This document shows positions 14,426 through 22,334 of a DNA stretch of 64,000 nt, one piece after another. A model generated the notes under the pieces. That model was not told the origin of the DNA. It saw only the letters and a list, made by a program, of their open reading frames with translations, and ran no database searches. The position numbers and the translations under genes were made by a program. Position 1 is the first letter of the stretch, and the number at the start of each line of letters is the position of its first letter. The DNA lies in NCBI RefSeq assembly GCF_011405515.1, contig NZ_AP022671.1:3968001-4032000 (forward strand), in the 5' to 3' direction. Origin of the DNA: Nitrospira sp. KM1 (GTDB taxonomy: Bacteria > Nitrospirota > Nitrospiria > Nitrospirales > Nitrospiraceae).

Positions 14426-16866
14426 GCATGCGTGTATGCGGAATGAGCTACAAATCATGGGGACGTGCGATGGTATTCATCGCACTGCTGCCCGTATGGC
14501 TGATTCATGAAGGAGCGGGCTGGACGGCGGACCTACGTCCGCTGCCCTCGCCGCAACTTTCGGCTTCACAGAGGCAAGGCATGAACATCGCGGCAAACAG
14601 CAGTAGGGCAGACGTTCTGGGAGGATCCGTGACCGGAGAGCAGAATATTGGAGAGCGGCAACCACGCACCGTGGAGGCTCCCGGAACAGGCACGAGGAAT
14701 CAACCCAGCGATGCACCGGACATGGATCCAGGGGACACGCTGGTGATGGCAGATGTCGAAGTGACGGGAAGATATGAGGGCTTCGAGGTCGATCCAACGC
14801 GGTCGCGCACCACGGTGACGGCTAAGGAGCTGGAGCGCCGGCAAGCGGACAACGTCTTCACTGTGTTGCAGGACGTTCCCGGTGTCGCCGTCGATGGCGG
14901 GCCGCTCGCCAGCGGCATGAAATTCAACATCCGCGGCTTCAGCGACAATGAAGACGTGCTGATGAAGATCGACGGGGCCATGCGCAATTTCGAGAAGTAC
15001 CGCTTCGGCAGCGGCGTGTTCGTCGAGCCTGAATTGTTGAAAGCCGTCGAGGTGACGCGCGGGCCGGCGGGTGCGCTGCAAGGCTCCGGCGCCATCGGCG
15101 GCGTGGTGGAGATGCGGACCAAGGACGCCGCCGACTTCCTGCGGCCCGGAGAGCGCGTAGGCGCGCGCCTCAAGTCAGGGTGGTCCACCAACAATGAGGA
15201 ACTCATGGGATCGGCGAGCGCCTATGGTGTGGCGTTCGACTCGATCGACCTGCTCGCCAGCGGCACGTGGCGTGACTCCGGCGACATCACGACAGCGAGT
15301 GGCACGAAGTTGCAGAACACCAGAGCCAACCGCCTGAGCGGATTGGGCAAGGTCTCGTACCGCCCGCGGCCCGGCGCCGGCATCACCTTCGGGCATACGT
15401 ATTTCCAGGAAGACGTCTTGCAGCCCTTCGACGCCACGATCGGTGTACCGGGCGTGTTCGGCTTCGTGCGGCGCGACATGACAGACAGCACCTCTACCAG
15501 TAATTTCGAATACGCGCCGACTTCGCAATCCCTCACGCCTTGGATCGCTCTGAAAGGGGCGTTCGGCTACACCGACACCAGCGTCACCGATTCCGACCGG
15601 CAGAGTGCGAACGGCGTGCTCGTCCCGAACGCCCCCACGAATTTCTTCGACTACAAGATCGCGACGTTCGATCTGACGAACACCACCGCGCTGCGCTTCG
15701 GCCCCGTGCGCAATGCGCTCACGTACGGCGTCCAGTACAACCACAATGACCGCACGTCCACGATCAATCAGTTCAATCCCAGGACAGCCGCGTGGAGTAC
15801 GGTGGACAACCTCAGTCAGCCGTCAGGTACCAAATCCTTTTTTGCGTACATGCTCGAGGATCGTATCAACATCGGCCATGTGAGTCTCACCGGCAGCCTC
15901 CGTCACGACACCTACAAGGTCGAAGTCACCGCGCAAGAGACACGCGATGCATTGCAGGCCGAAGGCAGAAGCCCAATCATCGAGTTCTCGAAAACCATGC
16001 CCAGCGCCGGCATCGCCTGGAACGTGATGGGCGGTCCGGTAACCCTCTTCTACAACTACGCCAAAGCATTCCGGCCGCCGCTCGTCGATGAATACTTCAC
16101 GCAGGGCGCGTTCAGCCGCTGCTCCCTTTTGTTCTTCGGCGCGCTCACCCCCCCATCCGGCGTCTGCGGCAATCTCTACGTGCCGGAGTCCTCGACCAAC
16201 CATGAGATCGGCGTGTCGTTGAACTACCCCGGACTGTTCAAGGGCATCGATATGTTCACGGCCAAGCTGGTGTTGTACCGCAACGACGTGACACACACCC
16301 TCGAGTCGCTTTCGGCGCGCACGGCAAGCGGAGCGCTCTGCCGGCCGCTCCGCCCGCCCACGGGGAACAACGACCTATGCACGAACGTGACGCAAGACGG
16401 CAAGGAGCATCGGGAAGGCGTGGAGTTCGAGGTGGGGCTCCGGACTGAACACTGGTTCAGCAACCTGAACATCTCCGCCATACGCGGCAAGCAGGTGTGC
16501 GACGGCGAGCGTCCTTTGTTCGACATTCCCGGCAATTCGCTGGTGTTCTCATTGGGCCATAACGTTCTCAACAATCGGCTCGAGTACGGGTATCGCTTTC
16601 GAGCCGTGGACCACCGCCTGGTGATCACCGGCACTGCCGAGCAAGTCGTCACACCCTGCAACACCGGCCTCGGCGTCGGCACGCAGGCGGGGTACGTCTT
16701 GCACAACCTGTTCGCGTCATACCAGCCGATTCCCATGCTCAGCTTCAATCTGGCCGTCGACAATTTGACCAACACCAAATACTTCCTCAACAACGGCTTT
16801 GGCGGCGGTATCGGCCAAGAAGGAATGGGGTACAACGTGCGATTTTTCATGTCGATGTCGTTCTAA
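14422..16866 (+). CDS. TonB-dependent outer-membrane receptor, heme-receptor type
   Basis: 814 residues. Signal peptide (hydrophobic run about 17-28), an unusual 70-residue polar stretch, a TonB box near DTLVMADVEVTG (105-116), a plug domain (about 120-260, with FNIRGFSDNEDVLMKIDGA), and a 22-strand barrel ending in phenylalanine (FFMSMSF). The plug wording NFEKYRFGSGVFVEPELLK, the FRPP motif near 549 and the NLYVPESS motif near 585 resemble the FRAP/NPNL loop region of heme/hemoglobin receptors, without the standard spelling. So a tetrapyrrole or metal chelate is the best guess for the ligand. Later in-frame starts at 14443 and 14470 are possible. TonB and two exported CbiX proteins in the locus support the same substrate class. 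Confidence 0.85.
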   Translation: MRMRVCGMSYKSWGRAMVFIALLPVWLIHEGAGWTADLRPLPSPQLSASQRQGMNIAANSSRADVLGGSVTGEQNIGERQPRTVEAPGTGTRNQPSDAPDMDPGDTLVMADVEVTGRYEGFEVDPTRSRTTVTAKELERRQADNVFTVLQDVPGVAVDGGPLASGMKFNIRGFSDNEDVLMKIDGAMRNFEKYRFGSGVFVEPELLKAVEVTRGPAGALQGSGAIGGVVEMRTKDAADFLRPGERVGARLKSGWSTNNEELMGSASAYGVAFDSIDLLASGTWRDSGDITTASGTKLQNTRANRLSGLGKVSYRPRPGAGITFGHTYFQEDVLQPFDATIGVPGVFGFVRRDMTDSTSTSNFEYAPTSQSLTPWIALKGAFGYTDTSVTDSDRQSANGVLVPNAPTNFFDYKIATFDLTNTTALRFGPVRNALTYGVQYNHNDRTSTINQFNPRTAAWSTVDNLSQPSGTKSFFAYMLEDRINIGHVSLTGSLRHDTYKVEVTAQETRDALQAEGRSPIIEFSKTMPSAGIAWNVMGGPVTLFYNYAKAFRPPLVDEYFTQGAFSRCSLLFFGALTPPSGVCGNLYVPESSTNHEIGVSLNYPGLFKGIDMFTAKLVLYRNDVTHTLESLSARTASGALCRPLRPPTGNNDLCTNVTQDGKEHREGVEFEVGLRTEHWFSNLNISAIRGKQVCDGERPLFDIPGNSLVFSLGHNVLNNRLEYGYRFRAVDHRLVITGTAEQVVTPCNTGLGVGTQAGYVLHNLFASYQPIPMLSFNLAVDNLTNTKYFLNNGFGGGIGQEGMGYNVRFFMSMSF

Positions 16867-16870
16867 TTGT

Positions 16871-18199
16871 ATGTGGCAACAGACAGCCAATCATCTCTCA
16901 GTGGCATGCATGCTCGTCCTGTTCGGCATAACGAGCAGCGAGGCGAACACGTCCAGGATGCCCTTGGCTGGAGACGAAAATAGATCGGCGATCATCGCCT
17001 CTCCCGAGATCGGGACGTGGAATATCGGTCATTGCGCGTACGAAGCCATCGGGAAGCCCCATATCAACCTCTCGCGTCCTGAATGTCCTGACCGAATCAG
17101 GCGCGTCATGGCGGCCTTGCCCGCTGCCCCTTTCGAGGCCACCCTGTCGCCAGATTCGTTGCATTTCAGTCCGTCGCAGTGGCACGACGATGGCGCCGAT
17201 CTGGAAAGCCGGCCTCAAGTGGTCCCGATTCCTTCTCCTCCAGCGTCGGGGCCCCTCTTCATGACCGCGTTGGTTGGGATGTTGGTAACCCCTCTGCTGA
17301 AAGATTCACGTCGCAAGCAATCCTGTGATCCGAACGGGTGCCAAGCGCATCGGCCAGGGTCCGCACGTTTGGTGGTTTTGCTGTCAGCCGACGCGACTTT
17401 TGCCGAAACGCTTGAAAAGCATTTGCATCGTGCGGGCTATGCCATCCGAACAGTAAGCACCACGAGTGAGATATTCGCCATCATGGACCCGGCGTCGCTC
17501 GTATTGATCCTGGTGGATCACCGTATTCACGATTGGGATATGCTTCGGACAGATCCCTCGCTTCGGCATGTACTGCTGATGGGAGTGGTCCCGTTCGGCT
17601 CTCTCTATACCGAGAACCACTGTGTGGCGGACCTGGAACGTGGCTTGGACGGGATCCACGACTTGCGGGACGGACATCGTCTTTTGGTTACCAAAGTCCG
17701 TGCGTATCTTCGGCGTGACGGGTGCGGGCACGTACGTCGAGGGATTTACCAGGTGGGGGCGATCGAACTGGATGACGATGCTCATGAGGTGACAATTGCC
17801 GGACGACAGGTAAAGCTCTCCACCAAACCCTTCACAATCCTTCGACTCCTCATGAGCAAACCTTCCGAGGTATGCAGCCGAAGCGAACTGGTCCATTTTA
17901 TCTGGGGACCCAATTTTGCGATCGGTGAACATGCCTTGGACGTTCACGTCTACGCCCTTCGACAGCAGCTTGATCGCGCGCCCAACTCTCTATGCAAACT
18001 CATTACCATCAAGGGTGTCGGCTTCAAACTGAAGCCCCTCTCCTCAACCGGAACGATTCAAACAAGAACGCGCTCATCCAAAATCCAACTCGATCTCCGG
18101 ATTGCACAGAAGCTCAAGGACGATGCGGAGGTCTGCATCGGCTCAGATCCGCAGCTCAAGTCGCCGGCGCACCTGTGCAGTACGCCGGCATGCGGATGA
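16871..18199 (+). CDS. Membrane-tethered OmpR-type regulator with periplasmic N-terminus
   Basis: 442 residues. An N-terminal hydrophobic segment (about 8-20) is followed by a polar, Pro-rich region of about 100 residues, a second hydrophobic helix (about 126-144, ending with a KDSRRK stop), a degenerate receiver-like domain (165-282, possible phosphoacceptor Asp216 but no acidic pair at the first strand), and a C-terminal winged helix (293-390: RQVKLSTKPFTILRLLMSKP, then LDVHVYALRQQLD and GVGFKLKP). A sensor with the DNA-binding domain at the C-terminal, cytoplasmic side of a second helix is the reverse of ToxR/CadC. It lies 4 bp after the receptor gene and 37 bp before the second CbiX gene, so it probably senses the envelope and regulates this locus. 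Confidence 0.7.
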   Translation: MWQQTANHLSVACMLVLFGITSSEANTSRMPLAGDENRSAIIASPEIGTWNIGHCAYEAIGKPHINLSRPECPDRIRRVMAALPAAPFEATLSPDSLHFSPSQWHDDGADLESRPQVVPIPSPPASGPLFMTALVGMLVTPLLKDSRRKQSCDPNGCQAHRPGSARLVVLLSADATFAETLEKHLHRAGYAIRTVSTTSEIFAIMDPASLVLILVDHRIHDWDMLRTDPSLRHVLLMGVVPFGSLYTENHCVADLERGLDGIHDLRDGHRLLVTKVRAYLRRDGCGHVRRGIYQVGAIELDDDAHEVTIAGRQVKLSTKPFTILRLLMSKPSEVCSRSELVHFIWGPNFAIGEHALDVHVYALRQQLDRAPNSLCKLITIKGVGFKLKPLSSTGTIQTRTRSSKIQLDLRIAQKLKDDAEVCIGSDPQLKSPAHLCSTPACG

Positions 18200-18236
18200 C
18201 GATTTATGCGCTCATCATTCATACAGGAGGTGGCAT

Positions 18237-19175
18237 ATGGCAGTTGCGATGATTGTTTTATTATCCGCGCTTTTTACGGCCGTCATTCCGTATCCAGCTC
18301 ATGCGACCAACGATTCCTTGCCTCCTACCGATACGGGAAAGATCGGGATCCTTCTCGTCAATCACGGATCTCGATCCGCCACGTGGCGTCAATCGCTTTT
18401 GGACCTCGAAACCCAGGTCGCCGGGCCGATACTTGCTCATTCGACCGTCAAGAGCATCAGGACGGCGTTCATGGAGTACACGGAACCCTCGATCGCCACG
18501 CGCATGAAGGAATTTGACCGAGAAGGATTTACGGACGTCATCATCGTGCCGGTGTTTCTGACGGTCAGCCCCCACACGTTCGACGACATCCCGACGATCG
18601 TGGGGTTGAAAGAAGATCCGCACTCCATGCAGCAGCTGAAGATCGAGAAGATCGAGCGTTACACGCCGAACGCGAAACCCCACATCACCCCGCCACTCGA
18701 TTTCACCGATATTCTTCAGAAGAATCTGCTCAGGCGAGTGAGCGCACTTTCGCGGGATCCGGCTCATGAGGGTCTGGTGCTCATCGGTTACGGCGACGAA
18801 ACGTACGACAAGGAGTGGGTCGAGCTGTTCGACAAAGTCGCGGGGTTCGTCAGAATGCAGACAGGGATCGCAGGGTATTCCTATGGTTGGTGCGGCCACA
18901 TCGCGAACTACAAGCCGGAGGAAACGACCGCCGCGATCAATACGGTACTCAAGAGCGCGCGGACGGCCCTCGTCATCCCCGTGTTGGTCGCCCACGATGA
19001 GATGTTCCAAATCAAAATCATCGGCGACGGCATCGCCAAAGTGCCCGACAACAAGCAGCGCGTCATTTATAAGCCGGATTCCATCCTGCCGGACGTGAAC
19101 GTCGAGCGATGGGTCATCAGCGTCACCGAAGAATACGTCAACAAGATTCAGATCAAAGTCTCACAAGCACACTGA
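18237..19175 (+). CDS. Exported CbiX-like chelatase protein (312 aa)
   Basis: ATG at 18237 with a strong AGGAGG site 5 bases upstream; longer in-frame starts lack one. A signal peptide (cleavage near AHA-TN) leads to two CbiX-like halves. The first keeps both chelatase histidines: NHGSRSATW (strand 1) and VFLTVSPHTFDD. The second (VLIGYGDETYDKEWVELFDK, then VIPVLVAHDEMF) keeps only one. Canonical short CbiX is about 120-140 residues per half and cytoplasmic; this one should be periplasmic. Its stop overlaps the next ATG (TGATG), so it is translationally coupled to the PepSY-like membrane protein. Paralogue of the 560-residue protein upstream; both probably act on the receptor's ligand. Confidence 0.85.
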   Translation: MAVAMIVLLSALFTAVIPYPAHATNDSLPPTDTGKIGILLVNHGSRSATWRQSLLDLETQVAGPILAHSTVKSIRTAFMEYTEPSIATRMKEFDREGFTDVIIVPVFLTVSPHTFDDIPTIVGLKEDPHSMQQLKIEKIERYTPNAKPHITPPLDFTDILQKNLLRRVSALSRDPAHEGLVLIGYGDETYDKEWVELFDKVAGFVRMQTGIAGYSYGWCGHIANYKPEETTAAINTVLKSARTALVIPVLVAHDEMFQIKIIGDGIAKVPDNKQRVIYKPDSILPDVNVERWVISVTEEYVNKIQIKVSQAH

Positions 19176-19771
19176 TGTGGGCTCGGGTGAGACACCGGCT
19201 TCGGTGGCCGGAACGCGAGACACTCGCGCGGCTCAACCTGGCTGTCCATCGAGACATCGGGTACGCCTGCGCCTCCCTGATTCTCGCCTATTGCCTGTCC
19301 GGCATCGCGCTCAACCATATCGGTGATTGGAATCCCGACTTCGTCATTTCAAGACAGACCGTGTCGCTCCCTCACGCGTACGACAGAAAAGAGATTACGA
19401 AAGAACGGATCGCGCAGTTTGGACGACTGGTGCAGGAGGAGAGCTATAAAATATATGATTTCCCGACATCCGATCAGGTGAAGATTTACTATGACAACGC
19501 CTCCCTGCACCTCAATTTTTCCACTGGCCACGGTACCTACGAAAAAGTTTCAAGGAGGCCCCTTCTATACCAGGCGAATGCGTTGCACCTCAATCGCCTG
19601 CAAGGATGGAAGTGGGCTTCCGATGTCTTCGCGCTCATCCTCATTCTCCTCAGTCTGACCGGACTGTTCGTTCTACGGGGTAGATATGGACTTGCTCGGC
19701 GGGGGAAATGGCTGATTCTCGTCGGCCTACTTCCCCCTGTACTCGCCCTGCTCATCTTCGAACTGAAATAG
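19175..19771 (+). CDS. PepSY-type transmembrane protein
   Basis: 198 residues. One N-terminal membrane helix (YACASLILAYCLSGIALNHI) preceded by LNLAVHRDIGY, a central extracytoplasmic region (about 50-135), then two C-terminal helices (FALILILLSLTGLFVLRG and LILVGLLPPVLALLIF). The His-Arg-Asp start, the LHLNRLQGWKWASDVFA block and the helix wording are those of PepSY-associated membrane proteins, which often accompany TonB-dependent siderophore or heme receptors and include ferric reductases. I infer an inner-membrane step after periplasmic chelatase action, perhaps reduction. It is the last gene of the locus and is followed by stable hairpins. Confidence 0.75.
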   Translation: MWARVRHRLRWPERETLARLNLAVHRDIGYACASLILAYCLSGIALNHIGDWNPDFVISRQTVSLPHAYDRKEITKERIAQFGRLVQEESYKIYDFPTSDQVKIYYDNASLHLNFSTGHGTYEKVSRRPLLYQANALHLNRLQGWKWASDVFALILILLSLTGLFVLRGRYGLARRGKWLILVGLLPPVLALLIFELK

Positions 19772-19818
19772 ACAGGGACCACTGTATGTATTTATCGTGT
19801 CATGGTAGCTGCGGAATG

Positions 19819-20110
19819 CCACAAAGTCGAAAACTTTGTGGTGATGCCTTGTCAGGACTGAAATGTTTTCAGTTCGAAACGCCTGCTCCATGCGTTCAAG
19901 TGCACTAGGACACAGCTCGATTGAACTCACTGTATCGACCCATGAAAAGTGGCTGAGGAAGACAGCCCATGGTGGTTTGATCGACTCGATGGAATGACGA
20001 TGTCTAACCAGCGGGAGTTACCGTCTGTGAAGACAGGGTGAGAGCAAGGTCCTGCGAAGCAGGACGAGCCCCGCTCGTAAGCATTAAGGACCCCGCCTGT
20101 AAAGGCGGGG
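19819..20110. repeat. Hairpin-rich gene-less segment; possible IS200/IS605-derived remnant
   Basis: Several strong inverted repeats lie in this gap of about 470 bp: CCACAAAGT/ACTTTGTGG (19819-19841), ACTGAAA/TTTCAGT (19857-19873), GTCCTGC/GCAGGAC (20049-20065), ACGAGC/GCTCGT (20064-20078, overlapping) and CCCCGCCT/AGGCGGGG (20091-20110). Paired sub-terminal hairpins with a GC-rich one near the right end, followed by GGAGTC, are typical of IS200/IS605 ends and of omega-RNA scaffolds. No transposase or TnpB gene is present. The hairpins may also simply terminate the upstream operon. The rest of 19772-20240 shows no gene. Confidence 0.35.
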
Positions 20111-20240
20111 GAGTCTATCGAAAATATGCAGCCTCTGTGCGTGTAGTCTCTGGCGGTAGCAAATGGTAACAGAGCATATTACGAACAGTCTCACCAAGCA
20201 GGCAAGGACATGCAAGCTCGCGAATTAGTTCATGAGATTT

Positions 20241-20317
20241 TGGTGCCCCCGACACGAATTGAACGTGCGACCCGCGGTTTAGGAAACCGCTGCTCTATCC
20301 AACTGAGCTACGGGGGC
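20241..20317 (-). tRNA. tRNA-Arg (anticodon CCT)
   Basis: A 77-nt cloverleaf on the minus strand: acceptor GCCCCCG/CGGGGGC, D-arm with AGCTCAGTTGGATAGAGC, anticodon stem GCGGT/ACCGC around loop TTCCTAA (anticodon CCT), T-arm with GTTCAATTC, and an encoded CCA. It decodes AGG. Its 5' half (20276-20317) belongs to the 44-bp repeat that also occurs at 35670-35713, so it was rebuilt by integration of the element: the 3' half is chromosomal and the upstream side is now the integrase gene. Confidence 0.95.
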
Positions 20318-20319
20318 AT
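20276..20319 (+). repeat. Attachment site, left copy (44 bp, inside tRNA-Arg)
   Basis: Identical over 44 bp to 35670-35713. It spans the tRNA from two bases upstream of its 5' end into the anticodon loop and stem. Flanking bases differ on both sides, so the identity block has exact edges. Confidence 0.95.
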
Positions 20320-21427
20320 GGCTGGAATTTAGCGTACTTACGCGAGGCGTGTCTACCTGAGATGAGGGGACTGTGCCCAAATTGTGCCCGTGAAGCTTTT
20401 TCGCAGCTTCGCGAAGGTCTCCGTCATTCACAATGTTATAGCGATCGAAGACCGAGCGCGTCTTGTGCCCGGTGATTTTCATCGCCACGGTTTCCGGTAC
20501 TCCACTGCGGACAAGGTTCCTCACCGCGCTACGTCTGAAATCGTGCCGGATCATGCCTATCAAGCCGACCTTTGCACAGGCGGTCGTCCAGGCCTTTCGA
20601 AAGTCTCGAAGCCGGTTCCCTTGCCAGCGTCCTTGACGAGGGTTTGGAAAGAGGGGAATGATGACACGATCGAGCTTACGAGACAGAGCCTTGACCCGCT
20701 CAACCTGCTCGGCAAGTACTCCCGCGACGGCCGGGGTGAGATACACAACTCTTCCTTCACCGTTCTTCGTCATGCCCGGATCTAGCCGCAGGGTGCCGGC
20801 GTTGAGGTCCACATGCCCGAGGTCCAGCTGCAGCACTTCGCTTTGCATCCGCCAGCCATAGGTATAGGCAATCGTCACTGCCGCCTGAAGATCGGGCCGC
20901 TTCTTCAATGCTCTGCAGACTCGCTCAAAATCCGCCCGCTCAAAGAATCCCGAACGGGGAGCGGATTCTTGCAAGAGGTGAATGCGTGGCATTCTCAACA
21001 GTTGCCCGCGTTCATGCGCGAGTCGAAGCGCTTTCCCAAGCACACTGAGTTCTCGGTTAATTGTGGCGTTTGAAACCTCTTCCGTCTGACGCTGATGAAC
21101 ATATCGCGTGATGTTCGCTTGATCGACGGCTTGTAGGCGATACTGCCCAAAGAAGGCTTTGACAGGTTTCATTTTGCTGGCTGCATCCTTGAGCTGCCGT
21201 GAGCCCGTCACTTGATAGTGTTCGGTGAGGGCATCGGCGGCCTCACGAAATAGAATTCTCTCATTTCGGGGCAGGGCAGGGGCACCCATGACAGCCCGCC
21301 CTTCTCGGTCCTTCAAGAACCGTTCGGCTGCCTTGAGCATATCGGTCCTGGTACTCTCTCGCACCGGTCGGCCGTTTACATAGTATTTGATCCAAAACAC
21401 GTTACCTCGCTTATAAATCATTCCCAT
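20279..21427 (-). CDS. int: Tyrosine recombinase (integrase) of the element
   Basis: 382 residues. A short N-terminal arm-binding region (YKRGNVFWIKYYVNGRPVRE) and a core-binding domain (about 65-165) precede the catalytic domain. Visible catalytic residues: Arg in TYGWRMQSEV, HDFRR, His in ITGHKT and Tyr in FDRYNIVND. The last 13 residues (HAPVAQLDRAAVS) are encoded by the tRNA 5' half and the stop codon lies in the tRNA anticodon loop. RNase P cutting at the tRNA 5' end would remove that stop from the mRNA in the integrated state. It overlaps att, as expected for the enzyme that uses this site. The XRE gene ends 2 bp upstream of its ATG. Confidence 0.95.
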   Translation of the reverse strand: MGMIYKRGNVFWIKYYVNGRPVRESTRTDMLKAAERFLKDREGRAVMGAPALPRNERILFREAADALTEHYQVTGSRQLKDAASKMKPVKAFFGQYRLQAVDQANITRYVHQRQTEEVSNATINRELSVLGKALRLAHERGQLLRMPRIHLLQESAPRSGFFERADFERVCRALKKRPDLQAAVTIAYTYGWRMQSEVLQLDLGHVDLNAGTLRLDPGMTKNGEGRVVYLTPAVAGVLAEQVERVKALSRKLDRVIIPLFPNPRQGRWQGNRLRDFRKAWTTACAKVGLIGMIRHDFRRSAVRNLVRSGVPETVAMKITGHKTRSVFDRYNIVNDGDLREAAKKLHGHNLGTVPSSQVDTPRVSTLNSSHAPVAQLDRAAVS

Positions 21428-21429
21428 CT

Positions 21430-21717
21430 TTATACCCCCTTTGTTAGGTTTTTTATCTTTGTATTTAATGCTTGAGATATGGGCGTGAGTTCATCTGCAG
21501 TGGGGTGGCTAAGACCATTTAGAATGTCTTCAATCCGATCGAGACTAAGTTTCGCCCTGCGCGCAAAAACCTCCTTAGTCATCCCTTGATCTCTCATGAG
21601 CTTGGCGACGTTCGCTAAAAACGGATGGCGATTGCAGGCTATTACAAACGCTGCATGGTTAGCCGGCGAAACTTGTTTCTTGCCCCTCATTGCACTTTCC
21701 TTCCTCAGTGCGGGCAT
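21430..21717 (-). CDS. XRE-like helix-turn-helix regulator
   Basis: 95 residues, basic N-terminus, then VAKLMRDQGMTKEVFARRAK followed by LSLDRIEDILNGLSHPTADEL, a lambda-Cro/XRE type HTH with the usual helix 2-turn-helix 3 pattern. An alternative start is the internal Met10 (AMRGKK). It sits immediately upstream of int with a 2-bp gap and overlaps the small exported protein by 13 bases, so it is likely co-transcribed and could act as a repressor or excision control gene. No cleavable (LexA/S24-like) domain is present. Confidence 0.75.
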   Translation of the reverse strand: MPALRKESAMRGKKQVSPANHAAFVIACNRHPFLANVAKLMRDQGMTKEVFARRAKLSLDRIEDILNGLSHPTADELTPISQALNTKIKNLTKGV

Positions 21718-21971
21718 GGCCTCACATTCGAATCTCGCAATTGCTGCTCTAAATTGTTCAGGTGGTTGAAATAGTGCTGGCTGCTGTTGCCATCGCTATA
21801 GATCCATCCTGACTGCCCGGTGTTCGGGTTGTTGTAGAACGTCGGCCCGAGACTATTGCCTTCATACAGCCACGTCGCCCCGTGCTGGTTATCCAGAATC
21901 ATGTCGAGTGAATAGGTGTTCGAGGCCGTGGCGAGGAGCACGCCGAGAAGAAAACCAAGCAAGAGTTTCAT
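21705..21971 (-). CDS. Small exported protein (88 aa)
   Basis: 88 residues with a clear signal peptide or membrane anchor (MKLLLGFLLGVLLATASNTY). The mature part is polar and aromatic (GATWLYEGNSLGPTFYNNP, then GQSGWIYSDGNSSQHYF), reminiscent of small beta-rich periplasmic proteins annotated only as hypothetical. It is wedged between the Xis-like and XRE genes with short overlaps on both sides, so it is part of the regulatory/integration operon. Function unknown; a membrane or superinfection-related role is possible but unsupported. Confidence 0.65.
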   Translation of the reverse strand: MKLLLGFLLGVLLATASNTYSLDMILDNQHGATWLYEGNSLGPTFYNNPNTGQSGWIYSDGNSSQHYFNHLNNLEQQLRDSNVRPCPH

Positions 21972-22177
21972 GGGAGCCTCCGTTTGTTCATCTTCTTGAG
22001 GATCGATTGACGGCAGATACGAAAGAAATAGCGCGGGCCCAATCCATGAAGTTCTCCTGTTTCCAGATATCGATAGACCGTTGCCTTATTGACGCCGAGA
22101 ATCTCTGCTGCTTCACGCACAGTGAAAGAGGGTTCATCGGGAATGCCTGCCATCGGGGGGTTGGATGCTTCGGGCAT
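21968..22177 (-). CDS. Excisionase-type helix-turn-helix protein
   Basis: 69 residues. The core FTVREAAEILGVNKATVYRY matches the MerR/excisionase HTH_17 family, followed by LETGELHGLG and a conserved RICRQSILKKM ending. Such proteins bend att-site DNA and direct the integrase to excision, or act as small regulators. The position three genes upstream of int on the same strand fits an Xis. The stop overlaps the next ATG by 4 bases. Met9 (MAGIPDE) is an alternative start. Confidence 0.75.
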   Translation of the reverse strand: MPEASNPPMAGIPDEPSFTVREAAEILGVNKATVYRYLETGELHGLGPRYFFRICRQSILKKMNKRRLP

Positions 22178-22325
22178 CGGCTAACAACTTCTCCAGCCGG
22201 TCTAGGCTAATGGCTCTGCCGAGCTTCGACTGTAACCGGAAACCTCTGCCTCCGACAATCCGCCCGTTCACGATCGCGGTTCGAGCATGCCCGTTCGCTG
22301 GCCTGCGGAATTGCTTGAAGTTCAT
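22134..22325 (-). CDS. Small basic hypothetical protein (63 aa)
   Basis: 63 residues, strongly basic (FKQFRRPANGHARTAIVNGR, then IVGGRGFRLQSKLGRAIS). No recognised domain. It overlaps the Xis-like gene by 44 bases in another frame and starts 9 bp after the second recombinase stops. The composition suggests nucleic-acid binding. The long overlap makes it less certain than its neighbours, but no other frame fits this interval. Confidence 0.45.
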   Translation of the reverse strand: MNFKQFRRPANGHARTAIVNGRIVGGRGFRLQSKLGRAISLDRLEKLLADARSIQPPDGRHSR

Positions 22326-22334
22326 GATGTCATC

